Below the pieces are notes generated by a model, which was not told the origin of the DNA, did not search any database, and saw nothing but the letters and a program-made list of their open reading frames with translations. The translations under genes and the position numbers were made by a program. From the NCBI RefSeq assembly GCF_013410745.1, contig NZ_JACCFY010000001.1, forward strand, positions 248,001 to 312,000: a stretch of 64,000 bases of DNA. Direction: 5' to 3'. The DNA comes from Nesterenkonia xinjiangensis. Lineage in GTDB: Bacteria > Actinomycetota > Actinomycetes > Actinomycetales > Micrococcaceae. Below, piece by piece: positions 36,060 through 44,774 of the stretch. Every line of letters begins with the position of its first letter. The first letter of the stretch is position 1.

Positions 36060-38189
36060 ATGGCAGCCGCCACGGATCACTCGCCCGCCGACGCGGAGAA
36101 GGAGGGCGGATCAGGCACCGGGGGGCGCCTGAAGAACTCCAAGCTCAACCCGCCCGTCTTCTTCGGCGCAGCGGCGATCATCGTCGCTTTCACCATCTGG
36201 GCCTGGCTGGCCCCGGACACGGCCTACACCACTCTTGAGGCAGTCTTCCTGTGGATCGGCGAGCACCTCGGCTGGTACTACATCCTCACCGCCGGCGTCG
36301 TGGTCGTCTTCGTCCTGATCGTGGCGTTCTCCCGCGTGGGCCGCACCAAGATGGGTCCAGACCATTCCACCCCGAAGTACAACCTCTTCACCTGGACGGC
36401 GATGCTCTTCGCCGCCGGCATCGGTGTGGACCTCATGTTCTTCGCCATCTCCGGTCCGGCCACAAACCTGACCACGGCCCCCGGCAACGAGGTGGGCTCC
36501 TCCCAGGCCACCGAGATGGCCGTGCTGTGGACGCTGTTCCACTACGGCATCCCCGGCTGGGCGATGTATGCGCTGATGGGCATGGCGTTCGGGCTCTTCG
36601 CCTACCGCTACCACATGCCTCTGAGCATCCGCAGCGCGTTGTACCCCATCATCGGCAAACGCGCCCAGGGCGCCGCCGGGCACGGCATCGAGATCGCCGC
36701 CGTCATCGGCACCATCTTCGGCATCGCCACCAGCCTCGGCATCGGCGTGGTCTTCCTCAACTACGGCCTCGAGCTGCTCTTCGGCATCCCGCAGGGCACC
36801 GCGGCACAGGTCGGGCTCATCATCCTGGCCGCCATCGTGGTCACCTTCTCCACTGTCTCCGGCGTCGACAAGGGCATCCGCCGCCTGTCGGAGCTGAATG
36901 TGATCTTCGCGGTGCTCCTGCTGCTCTACGTGCTGATCGCCGGTCACACCACCGATCTGCTCAACGCCCTGGTGAAGAACATCGGTGACTTCGCCGCCTA
37001 CTTCCCCTCCATGCTGCTGGACACCTTCGCCTACGACCCGCCGGAGGGTCAGTGGCTCGAGTGGTGGACGCTGTTCTTCTGGGCATGGTGGATCGCCTGG
37101 GCGCCGTTCGTCGGGCTCTTCCTGGCACGCATCTCCCGGGGCCGCACCCTGCGGCAGTTCGTGGTCGGCACGCTGATCATCCCCTTCGGCTTCATCCTGC
37201 TGTGGATCTCGATCTTCGGCAACGGGGCCATCTGGGAGTTCATCTCCGGCAACACCGAGTTCCTCACCGCCGCGGTCGAGACCCCAGAGTCGGGCTACTA
37301 CATGCTCCTCGAGCAGTACCCCGGTGCCACCTTCACCATCGGCCTCTCGGTGCTGACCGGCCTGCTGTTCTACATCACCTCCGCGGACTCCGGGGCCCTG
37401 GTGATGTCCAACTTCACCTCCAAGGCGGAGAACAGCACCGACGACGGCGCCCCCTGGCTGCGGATCTTCTGGGCCATCGCCACCGGTGCCCTCACCCTGG
37501 CGGTCCTGATGCTCGACGGCGTCTACACGCTGCAGATGGCCACGGTCATCATCGGGCTTCCGTTCTCGGTGGTGATGTACCTCCTCATGCTGGGCATCTG
37601 GCGGGCTCTGCGCGTGGAGGGCTTCAACCAGGCGTCCCAGGAGGCCTCCCTGCCCTGGATGCTCTCCGGGCGGATCCGGGATGCCTCGGACCGCGGCGGA
37701 GGATGGCGACGGCGCCTGGCCCGTCACATGACCTTCCCCACTGCCAAGCAGGTCACCCGATACCTCGAAGAGACGGCCATCCCGGCGGTGGAGGAGGTGG
37801 CCGCCGAGCTGAAGGACCAGGGCGCCGACGTGACCTGCACGCGCGGGCTGCTCGCGGACACCGAGCTGCCGCAGATCGACCTGCACGTGCGGTTCGGCGA
37901 CCAGAACGAGTTCAAGTATCAGGTGTACCCGATCGCCTACTCCGCACCGAACTTCGCCCAGAACATGAAGGCCGTGGAGGACGTCTACTTCCGGGTGGAG
38001 ATCTTCTCCGCCAACGGGTCACAGGGTCACGACATCATGGGATACACCAAGGACCAGGTCATCACCGACATCCTCGACGCCTATGAGCGGCACCTGACCT
38101 TCCTCACGCTCAGCGAGGATGTGAACACCCAGTCACTCGGCACCGGGGGCCACATCCCCGACGAGTGGGACCACGACCGGACGAACTGA
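36060..38189 (+). CDS. betT: BCCT-family choline transporter (BetT type) with long cytosolic tail
   Basis: A 709-residue carrier. Twelve hydrophobic segments span about residues 30-530. FAAGIGVDLMFFAISGPA is the BCCT motif in helix 3, and FFWAWWIAWAPFVGLFLARISRGRT is the family signature with the tryptophan box in helix 8. The soluble C-terminal domain of about 170 residues (ATAIPAVEEVAAELKDQGADVT-type) is typical of proton-coupled BetT and helps osmotic sensing. The operon context (betaine-aldehyde dehydrogenase and choline oxidase follow) makes choline the likely substrate. It starts after AAGGGAAGGAC. No BetI-type regulator is adjacent. Confidence 0.93.
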   Translation: MAAATDHSPADAEKEGGSGTGGRLKNSKLNPPVFFGAAAIIVAFTIWAWLAPDTAYTTLEAVFLWIGEHLGWYYILTAGVVVVFVLIVAFSRVGRTKMGPDHSTPKYNLFTWTAMLFAAGIGVDLMFFAISGPATNLTTAPGNEVGSSQATEMAVLWTLFHYGIPGWAMYALMGMAFGLFAYRYHMPLSIRSALYPIIGKRAQGAAGHGIEIAAVIGTIFGIATSLGIGVVFLNYGLELLFGIPQGTAAQVGLIILAAIVVTFSTVSGVDKGIRRLSELNVIFAVLLLLYVLIAGHTTDLLNALVKNIGDFAAYFPSMLLDTFAYDPPEGQWLEWWTLFFWAWWIAWAPFVGLFLARISRGRTLRQFVVGTLIIPFGFILLWISIFGNGAIWEFISGNTEFLTAAVETPESGYYMLLEQYPGATFTIGLSVLTGLLFYITSADSGALVMSNFTSKAENSTDDGAPWLRIFWAIATGALTLAVLMLDGVYTLQMATVIIGLPFSVVMYLLMLGIWRALRVEGFNQASQEASLPWMLSGRIRDASDRGGGWRRRLARHMTFPTAKQVTRYLEETAIPAVEEVAAELKDQGADVTCTRGLLADTELPQIDLHVRFGDQNEFKYQVYPIAYSAPNFAQNMKAVEDVYFRVEIFSANGSQGHDIMGYTKDQVITDILDAYERHLTFLTLSEDVNTQSLGTGGHIPDEWDHDRTN

Positions 38190-38200
38190 GAAGGAGCACC

Positions 38201-39682
38201 ATGACCACCGCAACACTGTTCATCGACGGAGCGTGGGTCCCCGCCGCATCAGGCGAGACCCGCACCATCCACTGCCCCGCCGACGGACGTGAGGTCGCCG
38301 TCGTCTCCGAGGCCGGAGAGGCCGACGCCCTCGCCGCGATCGCGGCGGCGCGGCGCGCATTCGACTCCCGCACGTGGGCCGACACCCCCGCCGCGCAGCG
38401 CGGCGAGCTCCTGTTCAAGGTCGCCGAGTCGCTGACCGAACGCAAGGACGAGTTCGCCCGCGCCGAGGCCCTGGACACCGGCAAGCGCCTCGTCGAAGCC
38501 GAGATCGACATGGACGACATCATCGGCTGCTTCAAGCATTTCGGGAAGCTGGCCGACTCGAACCCGGGCCGCCTCGTCGACGCCGGAGACCCCACCGTCG
38601 TCTCCAAGGTCGTCTACGAGCCGGTCGGCGTCTGCGGGATGATCACCCCGTGGAACTTCCCGCTGCTGCAGGCCGCCTGGAAGATCGCCCCTGCGCTGGC
38701 CGCCGGCAACAGCTTCGTCCTCAAGCCCGCCGAGCTGACCCCGCACACCGCCATCCTGATCATGGACGTCCTCGACAAGCTCGGGCTGCCGGCCGGAGTG
38801 GCGAACCTGGTCACCGGGGCGGGGGCGAACGCCGGCGCCCCGCTGGCCTCCCACCCCGACGTCGACCTCGTCTCCTTCACCGGAGGGCTGGTCACCGGCC
38901 GCAAGATCGCCGCTGCGGCCTCCGAGACCGTCAAGAAGGTCGCCCTGGAGCTCGGCGGCAAGAACCCCAACGTGGTGTTCGCCGACGCCGATTTCGACGC
39001 CGCCGTCGACAACGCCCTCAACGCCGGTTTCCTGGACTCAGGCCTGGTCTGCTCCGCCGGCAGCCGGCTCATCGTTGAGGAGTCCATCGCCGAGCGCTTC
39101 GTGGACGAGCTGGTCCGCCGCGCCGAGAACATCCGCATGGGCGGGCCGTTCGACGAGCAGGCTGAGACGGGCCCGCTGATCTCCGCCGAGCACCGGGACA
39201 AGGTCACCGACTACGTCAAGCGCGGCGTCGAGGAGGGTGCGACCCTCCGCACCGGCGGCCACTGGGGCGGCGAGGAGCACAAGGACGGCTACTTCTACGC
39301 CCCCACCGTGCTCACCGACGTCCGCCGCGGCATGAGCGTGGTCGTCGAGGAGGCCTTCGGCCCGGTGATCACCGTGGAGACCTTCACCACCGAGGAGGAG
39401 GCCATCACCACGGCGAACGACACGAACTACGGGCTCGCCGGTGCGGTGTGGACCTCCGACGCCGGCCGCGCCCACCGCGTCTCCTCGCGGCTGCGCCACG
39501 GCACGATCTGGATCAACGACTACCACCCCTACCTGCCGCAGGCCGAGTGGGGCGGATTCAAGCAGTCCGGAGTGGGCCGCGAGCTGGGCCACGCCGGCCT
39601 CGAGGAGTACCGCGAGGCCAAGCACATCTACCAGAACACCGAACCGGCTGTCTCCGGCTGGTTCTCCATGCCCGCGAAGTGA
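38201..39682 (+). CDS. betB: betaine-aldehyde dehydrogenase
   Basis: A 493-residue NAD-dependent aldehyde dehydrogenase. GVCGMITPWNFPLLQAAWKIAPALAAGNSFVLKPAE is the cofactor region, VALELGGKNPNVVF holds Glu250 and GLVCSAGSRLIVEE the catalytic Cys284. PYLPQAEWGGFKQSGVGRELG is the betaine-aldehyde dehydrogenase C-terminal motif. It oxidises betaine aldehyde to glycine betaine in the cytosol. It starts 12 bases after betT with a GAAGGAGC site and is followed by choline oxidase 14 bases later. The pathway choline to betaine aldehyde to betaine is thereby complete, although choline oxidase can also carry out both steps. Confidence 0.93.
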   Translation: MTTATLFIDGAWVPAASGETRTIHCPADGREVAVVSEAGEADALAAIAAARRAFDSRTWADTPAAQRGELLFKVAESLTERKDEFARAEALDTGKRLVEAEIDMDDIIGCFKHFGKLADSNPGRLVDAGDPTVVSKVVYEPVGVCGMITPWNFPLLQAAWKIAPALAAGNSFVLKPAELTPHTAILIMDVLDKLGLPAGVANLVTGAGANAGAPLASHPDVDLVSFTGGLVTGRKIAAAASETVKKVALELGGKNPNVVFADADFDAAVDNALNAGFLDSGLVCSAGSRLIVEESIAERFVDELVRRAENIRMGGPFDEQAETGPLISAEHRDKVTDYVKRGVEEGATLRTGGHWGGEEHKDGYFYAPTVLTDVRRGMSVVVEEAFGPVITVETFTTEEEAITTANDTNYGLAGAVWTSDAGRAHRVSSRLRHGTIWINDYHPYLPQAEWGGFKQSGVGRELGHAGLEEYREAKHIYQNTEPAVSGWFSMPAK

Positions 39683-39696
39683 GTGAGGAGCACAAC

Positions 39697-41271
39697 GTGA
39701 CTGAGAAGACCTTCGACTACGTCGTCGTCGGCGGGGGCTCCGCCGGCGCGGCCGTCGCCGCCCGCCTGAGCGAGGATGCCGACGTCAGCGTGGCGCTGCT
39801 GGAAGCCGGCCCCACGGACACCGACAAGGACGTCATCCTGCAGCTCAACCGCTGGATGGAGCTGCTCGAGTCCGGCTACGACTGGGACTACCCCATCGAG
39901 GAGCAGGCCCAGGGCAACTCCTTCATGCGCCACGCGCGCGCCAAGGTGCTCGGCGGCTGCTCCTCCCACAACTCCTGCATCGCCTTCTGGGCTCCGCAGG
40001 AGGACATGGACGAGTGGGAGCAGATGGGGGCCGCCGGCTGGAACGCCGAGTCCACCTATCCGCTGTTCCAGCGTCTGGAGACCAACGACTCCCCCGGCGA
40101 GCACCACGGACGCACCGGGCCGGTGCACTTGATGAGCATCCCGCCGCACGACCCCTGCGGCGTCGCCCTGCTCGACGCCTGCGAACAGGCCGGCATCCCG
40201 CGCGCCGACTTCAACTCCGGGGAGACAGTGGTCAAGGGCGCGAACTTCTTCCAGATCAACCGCCAGCAGGACGGGACCCGGGCGTCGTCGTCAGTGTCCT
40301 ACCTGCACCCGATCCTGGACCGGAAGAACCTCACCGTCCTCACCGACAGCTGGGTGCGGAAGATCCTGATCGACGACGAGCGGCGCGCCACCGGAGTCGA
40401 GGTCGTCACCAACGCCTTCGGCCGCGCCGAGACCGTCTCCGCCACACGCGAGGTCATCATCTCCGCCGGCGCCATCGACTCCCCCAAGCTGCTGATGCTC
40501 TCCGGCATCGGACCGGCCGCGCATCTGGCCGAACACGGCATCGACGCCGTCGTCGACGCCCCCGGCGTCGGAGAGAACCTGCAGGACCACCCTGAGGCCG
40601 TCATCGGCTGGGACGCCAGGAAGCCGATGATCACCGAGGGCTACCAGTGGTGGGAGATCGGCATCTTCGCCGACACCCGGGAAGGCACCGGAGAGTCCGA
40701 CAAGCCCGGCCGCCCGGACCTGATGATGCACTACGGCGCCGTGCCCTTCGACATGCACACCCTGCGCCAGGGTTACCCGACCAGCGACAACACCTTCTGC
40801 CTGACCCCCAACATCACCCACGCCAAGTCCCGCGGCACAGTGCGCCTGCGCTCCCGGGACTTCCGTGACAAGCCGAAGGTGGACCCGCGGTACTTCACCG
40901 ATGCCGAAGGTCACGACATGCGCGTGGCGGTCGAGGGCATCAAGCTGGCCCGGCAGATCGTCTCCCAGCCGGCAATGGCCGAATGGGCCGGTGAGGAGCT
41001 CTACCCCGGCAAGGACGTGCAGTCCGACGAGGAGATCGCCGACTACGTCTCCCGGACCCACAACACCGTCTACCACCCCGCCGGCACCGTCCGGATGGGA
41101 GCGGTGGAAGATGAGATGTCCCCGCTGGATCCGGACCTGCGGGTCAAGGGCGTGACCGGACTGCGCGTGGCCGACGCCTCGGTGATGCCGGAGCTGACCA
41201 CGGTCAACCCGAACATCACCACCATGATGATCGGTGAGCGCTGCGCAGATCTGCTCAAAGTGGCCCGCTGA
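39697..41271 (+). CDS. codA: choline oxidase (GMC flavoprotein)
   Basis: A 524-residue GMC oxidoreductase. YVVVGGGSAGAAVAARLSE binds FAD. KVLGGCSSHNSCIAFWAP is the choline-oxidase-specific motif with His91 as the site of covalent FAD (equivalent to His99 in the Arthrobacter globiformis enzyme). REVIISAGAIDSPKLLMLSGIGP and YHPAGTVRMGAVEDEMSPLDP are GMC signatures, and NPNITTMMIGERCADLL holds the active-site Asn region. The enzyme oxidises choline with O2 to betaine aldehyde and on to betaine, producing H2O2. The GTG start follows GAGGAG. It is the last gene of betT-betB-codA. Confidence 0.92.
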   Translation: MTEKTFDYVVVGGGSAGAAVAARLSEDADVSVALLEAGPTDTDKDVILQLNRWMELLESGYDWDYPIEEQAQGNSFMRHARAKVLGGCSSHNSCIAFWAPQEDMDEWEQMGAAGWNAESTYPLFQRLETNDSPGEHHGRTGPVHLMSIPPHDPCGVALLDACEQAGIPRADFNSGETVVKGANFFQINRQQDGTRASSSVSYLHPILDRKNLTVLTDSWVRKILIDDERRATGVEVVTNAFGRAETVSATREVIISAGAIDSPKLLMLSGIGPAAHLAEHGIDAVVDAPGVGENLQDHPEAVIGWDARKPMITEGYQWWEIGIFADTREGTGESDKPGRPDLMMHYGAVPFDMHTLRQGYPTSDNTFCLTPNITHAKSRGTVRLRSRDFRDKPKVDPRYFTDAEGHDMRVAVEGIKLARQIVSQPAMAEWAGEELYPGKDVQSDEEIADYVSRTHNTVYHPAGTVRMGAVEDEMSPLDPDLRVKGVTGLRVADASVMPELTTVNPNITTMMIGERCADLLKVAR

Positions 41272-41339
41272 CATCTGTCATGGGGCATCGATGACACTAG
41301 CCCTATGACACATCCGACGCCCCGGGCGAGACTGTTGGC

Positions 41340-42263
41340 ATGGACACAGCCATCATCTCCGCCCGGGGCGTCGCCATGTCATTCCGCGACGGCGCCGGAG
41401 GCCGCACCCGGGCCGTCGACGGCGTCGACCTCACGGTCACCCGCGGCGAGGTCCTCGCCCTGCTCGGCCCCAACGGGGCGGGCAAGACCACCCTGCTGGA
41501 CATCATCCTGGGGCTCACCGCCCCCGAATCGGGCGAGGTGCTCGTGGACGGAGGCACCCCGCAGGCGGCGGTGCAGGCCGGCCGGCTCTCCGCGCTGCTG
41601 CAGACCGGCGGCCTGCTGCCCGACCTCACCGCCGCCGAGACGGTCCGCATGGTCGCCGCCCTGCACCGCGACCCGGCGGATGTCGACGACGTCATCGACA
41701 TCGCCGGTGTGCGCAGCTTCGCCTCGCGCCCGGTGGGCAAATGTTCCGGCGGGCAGCAGCAGCGGCTGCGCTTCGCCTTGGCGCTCCTCCCCCGCCCGGA
41801 GATCATCATCCTCGACGAACCCACCGCGGGCATGGACGTCTCCGCCCGGCACGAGTTCTGGGAGCGGATGCGCACCCAAGCCGACGACGGCGTCACCGTC
41901 ATCTTCGCCACCCACTATCTGGAGGAGGCCGAGCAGTTCGCCCGCCGCACCGTGCTGATGGACCGCGGCCGGGTGCTCGCCGACGGCGCCACCGACGAGG
42001 TCCGCTCACGGGCCGGCGCCGCGCACGTGGCCGTGACCTGGACACCCACTCCGGAGGAGGTCGAGGCGCTGCCTCATGTGCTCTCTGTGACCTCTGAGGG
42101 ACCACGGGTCAGCTTCCGTACCGACGACGCCGACACCCTGGCCCGGCATTTGCTCACCGGCACCGATGCGCACGGGCTCACCGTCCGACCGGCCAGCCTC
42201 GAGGAGGCCTTCCGGCTGCTCACCGAGACCCCCGCCGAGGAGACCACGGAGGTGCGCTCATGA
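41340..42263 (+). CDS. ABC exporter ATP-binding protein
   Basis: A 307-residue ABC ATPase of the drug- or antibiotic-efflux type. LLGPNGAGKTTLLDIIL is Walker A, LQTGGLLPDLTAAETVRMVAAL the Q-loop region, GKCSGGQQQRLRFALALL the signature, IIILDEPTAGMD Walker B and FATHYLEEAEQF the H-loop. The C-terminal 80 residues form the extension common in ABC-2 exporters. It stops in ATGA overlap with the permease gene, so the pair assembles together. A histidine kinase and a response regulator follow in the same operon, as in many actinobacterial peptide- or antibiotic-resistance loci (YdfJ/DesK-like kinases). Confidence 0.9.
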   Translation: MDTAIISARGVAMSFRDGAGGRTRAVDGVDLTVTRGEVLALLGPNGAGKTTLLDIILGLTAPESGEVLVDGGTPQAAVQAGRLSALLQTGGLLPDLTAAETVRMVAALHRDPADVDDVIDIAGVRSFASRPVGKCSGGQQQRLRFALALLPRPEIIILDEPTAGMDVSARHEFWERMRTQADDGVTVIFATHYLEEAEQFARRTVLMDRGRVLADGATDEVRSRAGAAHVAVTWTPTPEEVEALPHVLSVTSEGPRVSFRTDDADTLARHLLTGTDAHGLTVRPASLEEAFRLLTETPAEETTEVRS

Positions 42264-43033
42264 GCCGCAGCTACCACCTGGGCCGATACATCGCCCTCGA
42301 CTTCTGGCGGAACCTGCGCAACATCGGGAACAGCTTCTTCGTCATCGTGCTGCCCACCGCGCTGTTCCTGTTCTTCGGCACCACCATGGACTGGTCGGAC
42401 AACCCGGTGGGCCAGGGCAACGTCAGCGCCTGGACGATGATCGCGATCGCGTCCTACGGCGCCGCCATGGCCACCACCTCCCTGGCGGGGGCCGCAGCCC
42501 TGGAGATCCAGCAGGGCTGGGGACGCCAGCTGGCGCTGACCGCCATGCCGCACGGCGCCTTCGTGCTGGCCAAGTCGGTGGTCGCCGTCAGCATCGCCGT
42601 GCTGCCGGTGGTGGTGCTCAACGTCGTCGGCATCCTCACCGTGGCGGACATGCCGCCCGGGGTGTGGCTGGCCACCGCCTCCCTGACGGTGCTGGGCTCG
42701 CTGCCCTTCGCGCTCTACGGGCTGGCGATCGGGCTGAGCTTCCGATCGGACGCGGCAGTGGGGGCCGCCACCGGGCTGCTGGTGATCTTCAGCTTCCTCG
42801 GCAACGCCTTCATGCCGCTGGACGGCATCCTGCTGGACATCGGCCGATTCACCCCCATGTACGGGGTCGTCGCGCTGGCCCGCTACCCGCTCACCGAAGG
42901 GGACCTGATCTCCATGGACGCAGCCAGCCAGCAGGACCCGCTGTGGGCCGTGCTGCTGAACATCATCGCCTGGACGGTCATCTTCGGCGCCGCCTGCCTG
43001 GCGCTGCAGCACCGCAGGACCTCCCGTCGCTGA
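42260..43033 (+). CDS. ABC-2 type exporter permease
   Basis: A 257-residue permease with about six hydrophobic segments (VIVLPTALFLFFGTTMDW, TMIAIASYGAAMATTSLAGAAALEI, FVLAKSVVAVSIAVLPVVVLNVVGIL, VLGSLPFALYGLAIGLSF, ATGLLVIFSFLGNAFMPLDGIL and TVIFGAACLAL). The fold matches the ABC-2 membrane family, and the gene overlaps the ATPase by 4 bases. Substrate could be a lipid, an antibiotic or a bacteriocin; nothing in the sequence decides this. The downstream kinase gene starts 18-54 bases later. Confidence 0.88.
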   Translation: MSRSYHLGRYIALDFWRNLRNIGNSFFVIVLPTALFLFFGTTMDWSDNPVGQGNVSAWTMIAIASYGAAMATTSLAGAAALEIQQGWGRQLALTAMPHGAFVLAKSVVAVSIAVLPVVVLNVVGILTVADMPPGVWLATASLTVLGSLPFALYGLAIGLSFRSDAAVGAATGLLVIFSFLGNAFMPLDGILLDIGRFTPMYGVVALARYPLTEGDLISMDAASQQDPLWAVLLNIIAWTVIFGAACLALQHRRTSRR

Positions 43034-43050
43034 GGGCCTCCCTCGCTGAC

Positions 43051-44157
43051 ATGGGGCAGGATAGGGGCATGGGACAGGACGGGGGCATGGGGATCCGGAT
43101 CTATCGGCTGGTCTATGCCGGCATCTGGCTGGTGTTCCTCAGCCTGCCGGTGGCCTATGCCCTGCGCCCTGAGACTCCCTCCGGGTGGCGCATCACCGCC
43201 CTGGTCACCACCGCCGCCTTCATCCTCCTCTACCTGTGGATCTTCTGGCGGAGCCGAGACGCCCACGAGGTGACCGCGGATGCTCGGTGGACCGTGGCCG
43301 CCGTCGTCGTGCTGGGGCTGCTGGCCGCCGCCTCCGTGCCCGCAGCCGGATACGCGGCGCTCAGCTTCGTCCCGTTCCTCAGCGCGGTGCTGGTGTTCAC
43401 CCTGCCCCTCCGCTCAGGACTGCTCAGCGGCACGCTGGTGTGGCTGGTGGCCTGCCTACTCTCCCTGCCCTTCGCCGACACGCTGTGGCCGGTGTTCGGA
43501 ACCGGGATGGGCGTGCTGTTCATCGTGGTGATCCGTCTGGCCGACAACTTCGAGCAGCGTCAGCTCGACGCCGAGGAGGAGCTGCGCCGGGCCGCCGAGC
43601 GGGACGCGATCGCCCGGGACGTCCATGATGTGCTGGGCCACTCGTTGACCGTGCTCTCCATCCGAGCCCAGCTGGCCCGCCGGCTCATCGACCATGACCC
43701 GGCGCAGGCCCGTGAGGAGGTGGATCGGATCGACTCCCTGGCACGCGAATCGCTGGCGCAGGTCCGTTCCACGGTGAACCGCCTGCGCACCCCTCGGCTT
43801 GTCACCGAGCTCGAGGCGGCCCGGGAGGCGCTGACCGCCGCCGGCATCACCGCCGAGGTGATCGGCGACGCCGCCCCCGACTCCCGGCATGCAGAACTCT
43901 TCGCCTGGGCCCTGCGCGAGACGGTGACCAATGTGGTCCGGCACTCACAGGCCGGCCGCTGCGTCATCCAGGTGGGCCCGGACCAGCTGCGCGTCCAGGA
44001 CGACGGCGTCGGCCTGGCCTGCGCCGGAGGGCCCGAGGGTCACGGGCTCCGCGGGCTGCGCGAGCGTGCCGCCGTCGGCGGAGCCACCCTGCACCTCGGG
44101 CCGGCCGCCGACGGCGCAGAGCGCCCTGGCACCGTGGTGGAAGTGAGCCTGCGATGA
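43051..44157 (+). CDS. sensor histidine kinase (NarL/DesK type)
   Basis: A membrane kinase with about five N-terminal hydrophobic segments (YAGIWLVFLSLPVAYAL to GMGVLFIVVIRLAD), a HisKA_3 dimerisation domain with phosphoacceptor His (AIARDVHDVLGHSLTVLS), and a HATPase domain (AWALRETVTNVVRHSQAGRCVI, DDGVGL, GHGLRGLRERA). The N-terminal start is uncertain: ATG codons at 43051, 43069 and 43087 are in frame, because the first 36 bases repeat an 18-bp unit (MGQDRG-MGQDGG). 43051 is given, but 43069, with an AGGATAGGGG site, may be the true start. The cognate regulator follows in ATGA overlap. Confidence 0.88.
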   Translation: MGQDRGMGQDGGMGIRIYRLVYAGIWLVFLSLPVAYALRPETPSGWRITALVTTAAFILLYLWIFWRSRDAHEVTADARWTVAAVVVLGLLAAASVPAAGYAALSFVPFLSAVLVFTLPLRSGLLSGTLVWLVACLLSLPFADTLWPVFGTGMGVLFIVVIRLADNFEQRQLDAEEELRRAAERDAIARDVHDVLGHSLTVLSIRAQLARRLIDHDPAQAREEVDRIDSLARESLAQVRSTVNRLRTPRLVTELEAAREALTAAGITAEVIGDAAPDSRHAELFAWALRETVTNVVRHSQAGRCVIQVGPDQLRVQDDGVGLACAGGPEGHGLRGLRERAAVGGATLHLGPAADGAERPGTVVEVSLR

Positions 44158-44774
44158 ACGAGACACGAGGCATCCGGCTGCTGCTGGCCGATGACCAGGA
44201 CCTGGTCCGCGGCGGGCTGGCCGCCCTCTTGTCGCTGGAGCCTGACCTGGAGGTCGTGGCCCAGGTCGGCCGGGGAGACGAGGTGCTCGCCGCGGTGCAG
44301 GAGCACCGACCGGACGTCGCACTGATCGACATTGAGATGCCCGGTCAGGACGGCATCGAAGCGACCGCACAGATCATCGCCTCCGAGGTGGGCTGCCGGT
44401 GCCTGATCGTGACCACCTTCGGCCGCCCAGGTTACCTGCGCCGCGCCATGGAGGCCGGTGCATCGGGATTCGTGGTCAAGGACACCCCCGCCGAGCAGCT
44501 GGCGCAGATGGTCCGCCGGGTCGCCGCCGGCCACCGGGTGGTCGACCCGGCCCTGGCCGCCGACTCCCTCTCCGGGGGCATCGACCCGCTCACCGAGCGG
44601 GAGCGGGATGTGCTGCGCGCCGCCGTCGACGGCTCCTCGGTGAAGGCGGTGGCGGCTCAGCTGCACCTCTCCCCCGGCACCGTGCGGAACCACCTCTCCG
44701 CGGCCATCGGCAAGACGGGGGCAGAGAACCGGTACGCGGCGACTCGGATCGCACGAGACCGCGGCTGGATCTGA
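44154..44774 (+). CDS. LuxR/NarL-family response regulator
   Basis: A 206-residue regulator. The receiver has RLLLADDQDLVRGGLA and Asp59 in VALIDIEMPGQDG, with TTFGRPGYLRRAMEAGASGFVVKD closing it. The LuxR-type HTH is LTERERDVLRAAVDGSSVKAVAAQLHLSPGTVRNHLSAAIGKTGAENRYAAT. It is coupled to the kinase by ATGA overlap and presumably activates the ABC exporter operon or the MFS gene. It overlaps the MFS start by one base (TGATG). Confidence 0.92.
   Translation: MNETRGIRLLLADDQDLVRGGLAALLSLEPDLEVVAQVGRGDEVLAAVQEHRPDVALIDIEMPGQDGIEATAQIIASEVGCRCLIVTTFGRPGYLRRAMEAGASGFVVKDTPAEQLAQMVRRVAAGHRVVDPALAADSLSGGIDPLTERERDVLRAAVDGSSVKAVAAQLHLSPGTVRNHLSAAIGKTGAENRYAATRIARDRGWI

Noticed and set aside
36111-37886. 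Long reverse-strand frame opposite betT
   Set aside because: It is a shadow of the BCCT gene, with composition dominated by Gly, Asp and His and no motif.
41269-41280. TGACATCTGTCA dyad as operator of the ABC operon
   Set aside because: It overlaps the codA stop codon and has only 5-bp arms. No promoter is aligned with it.
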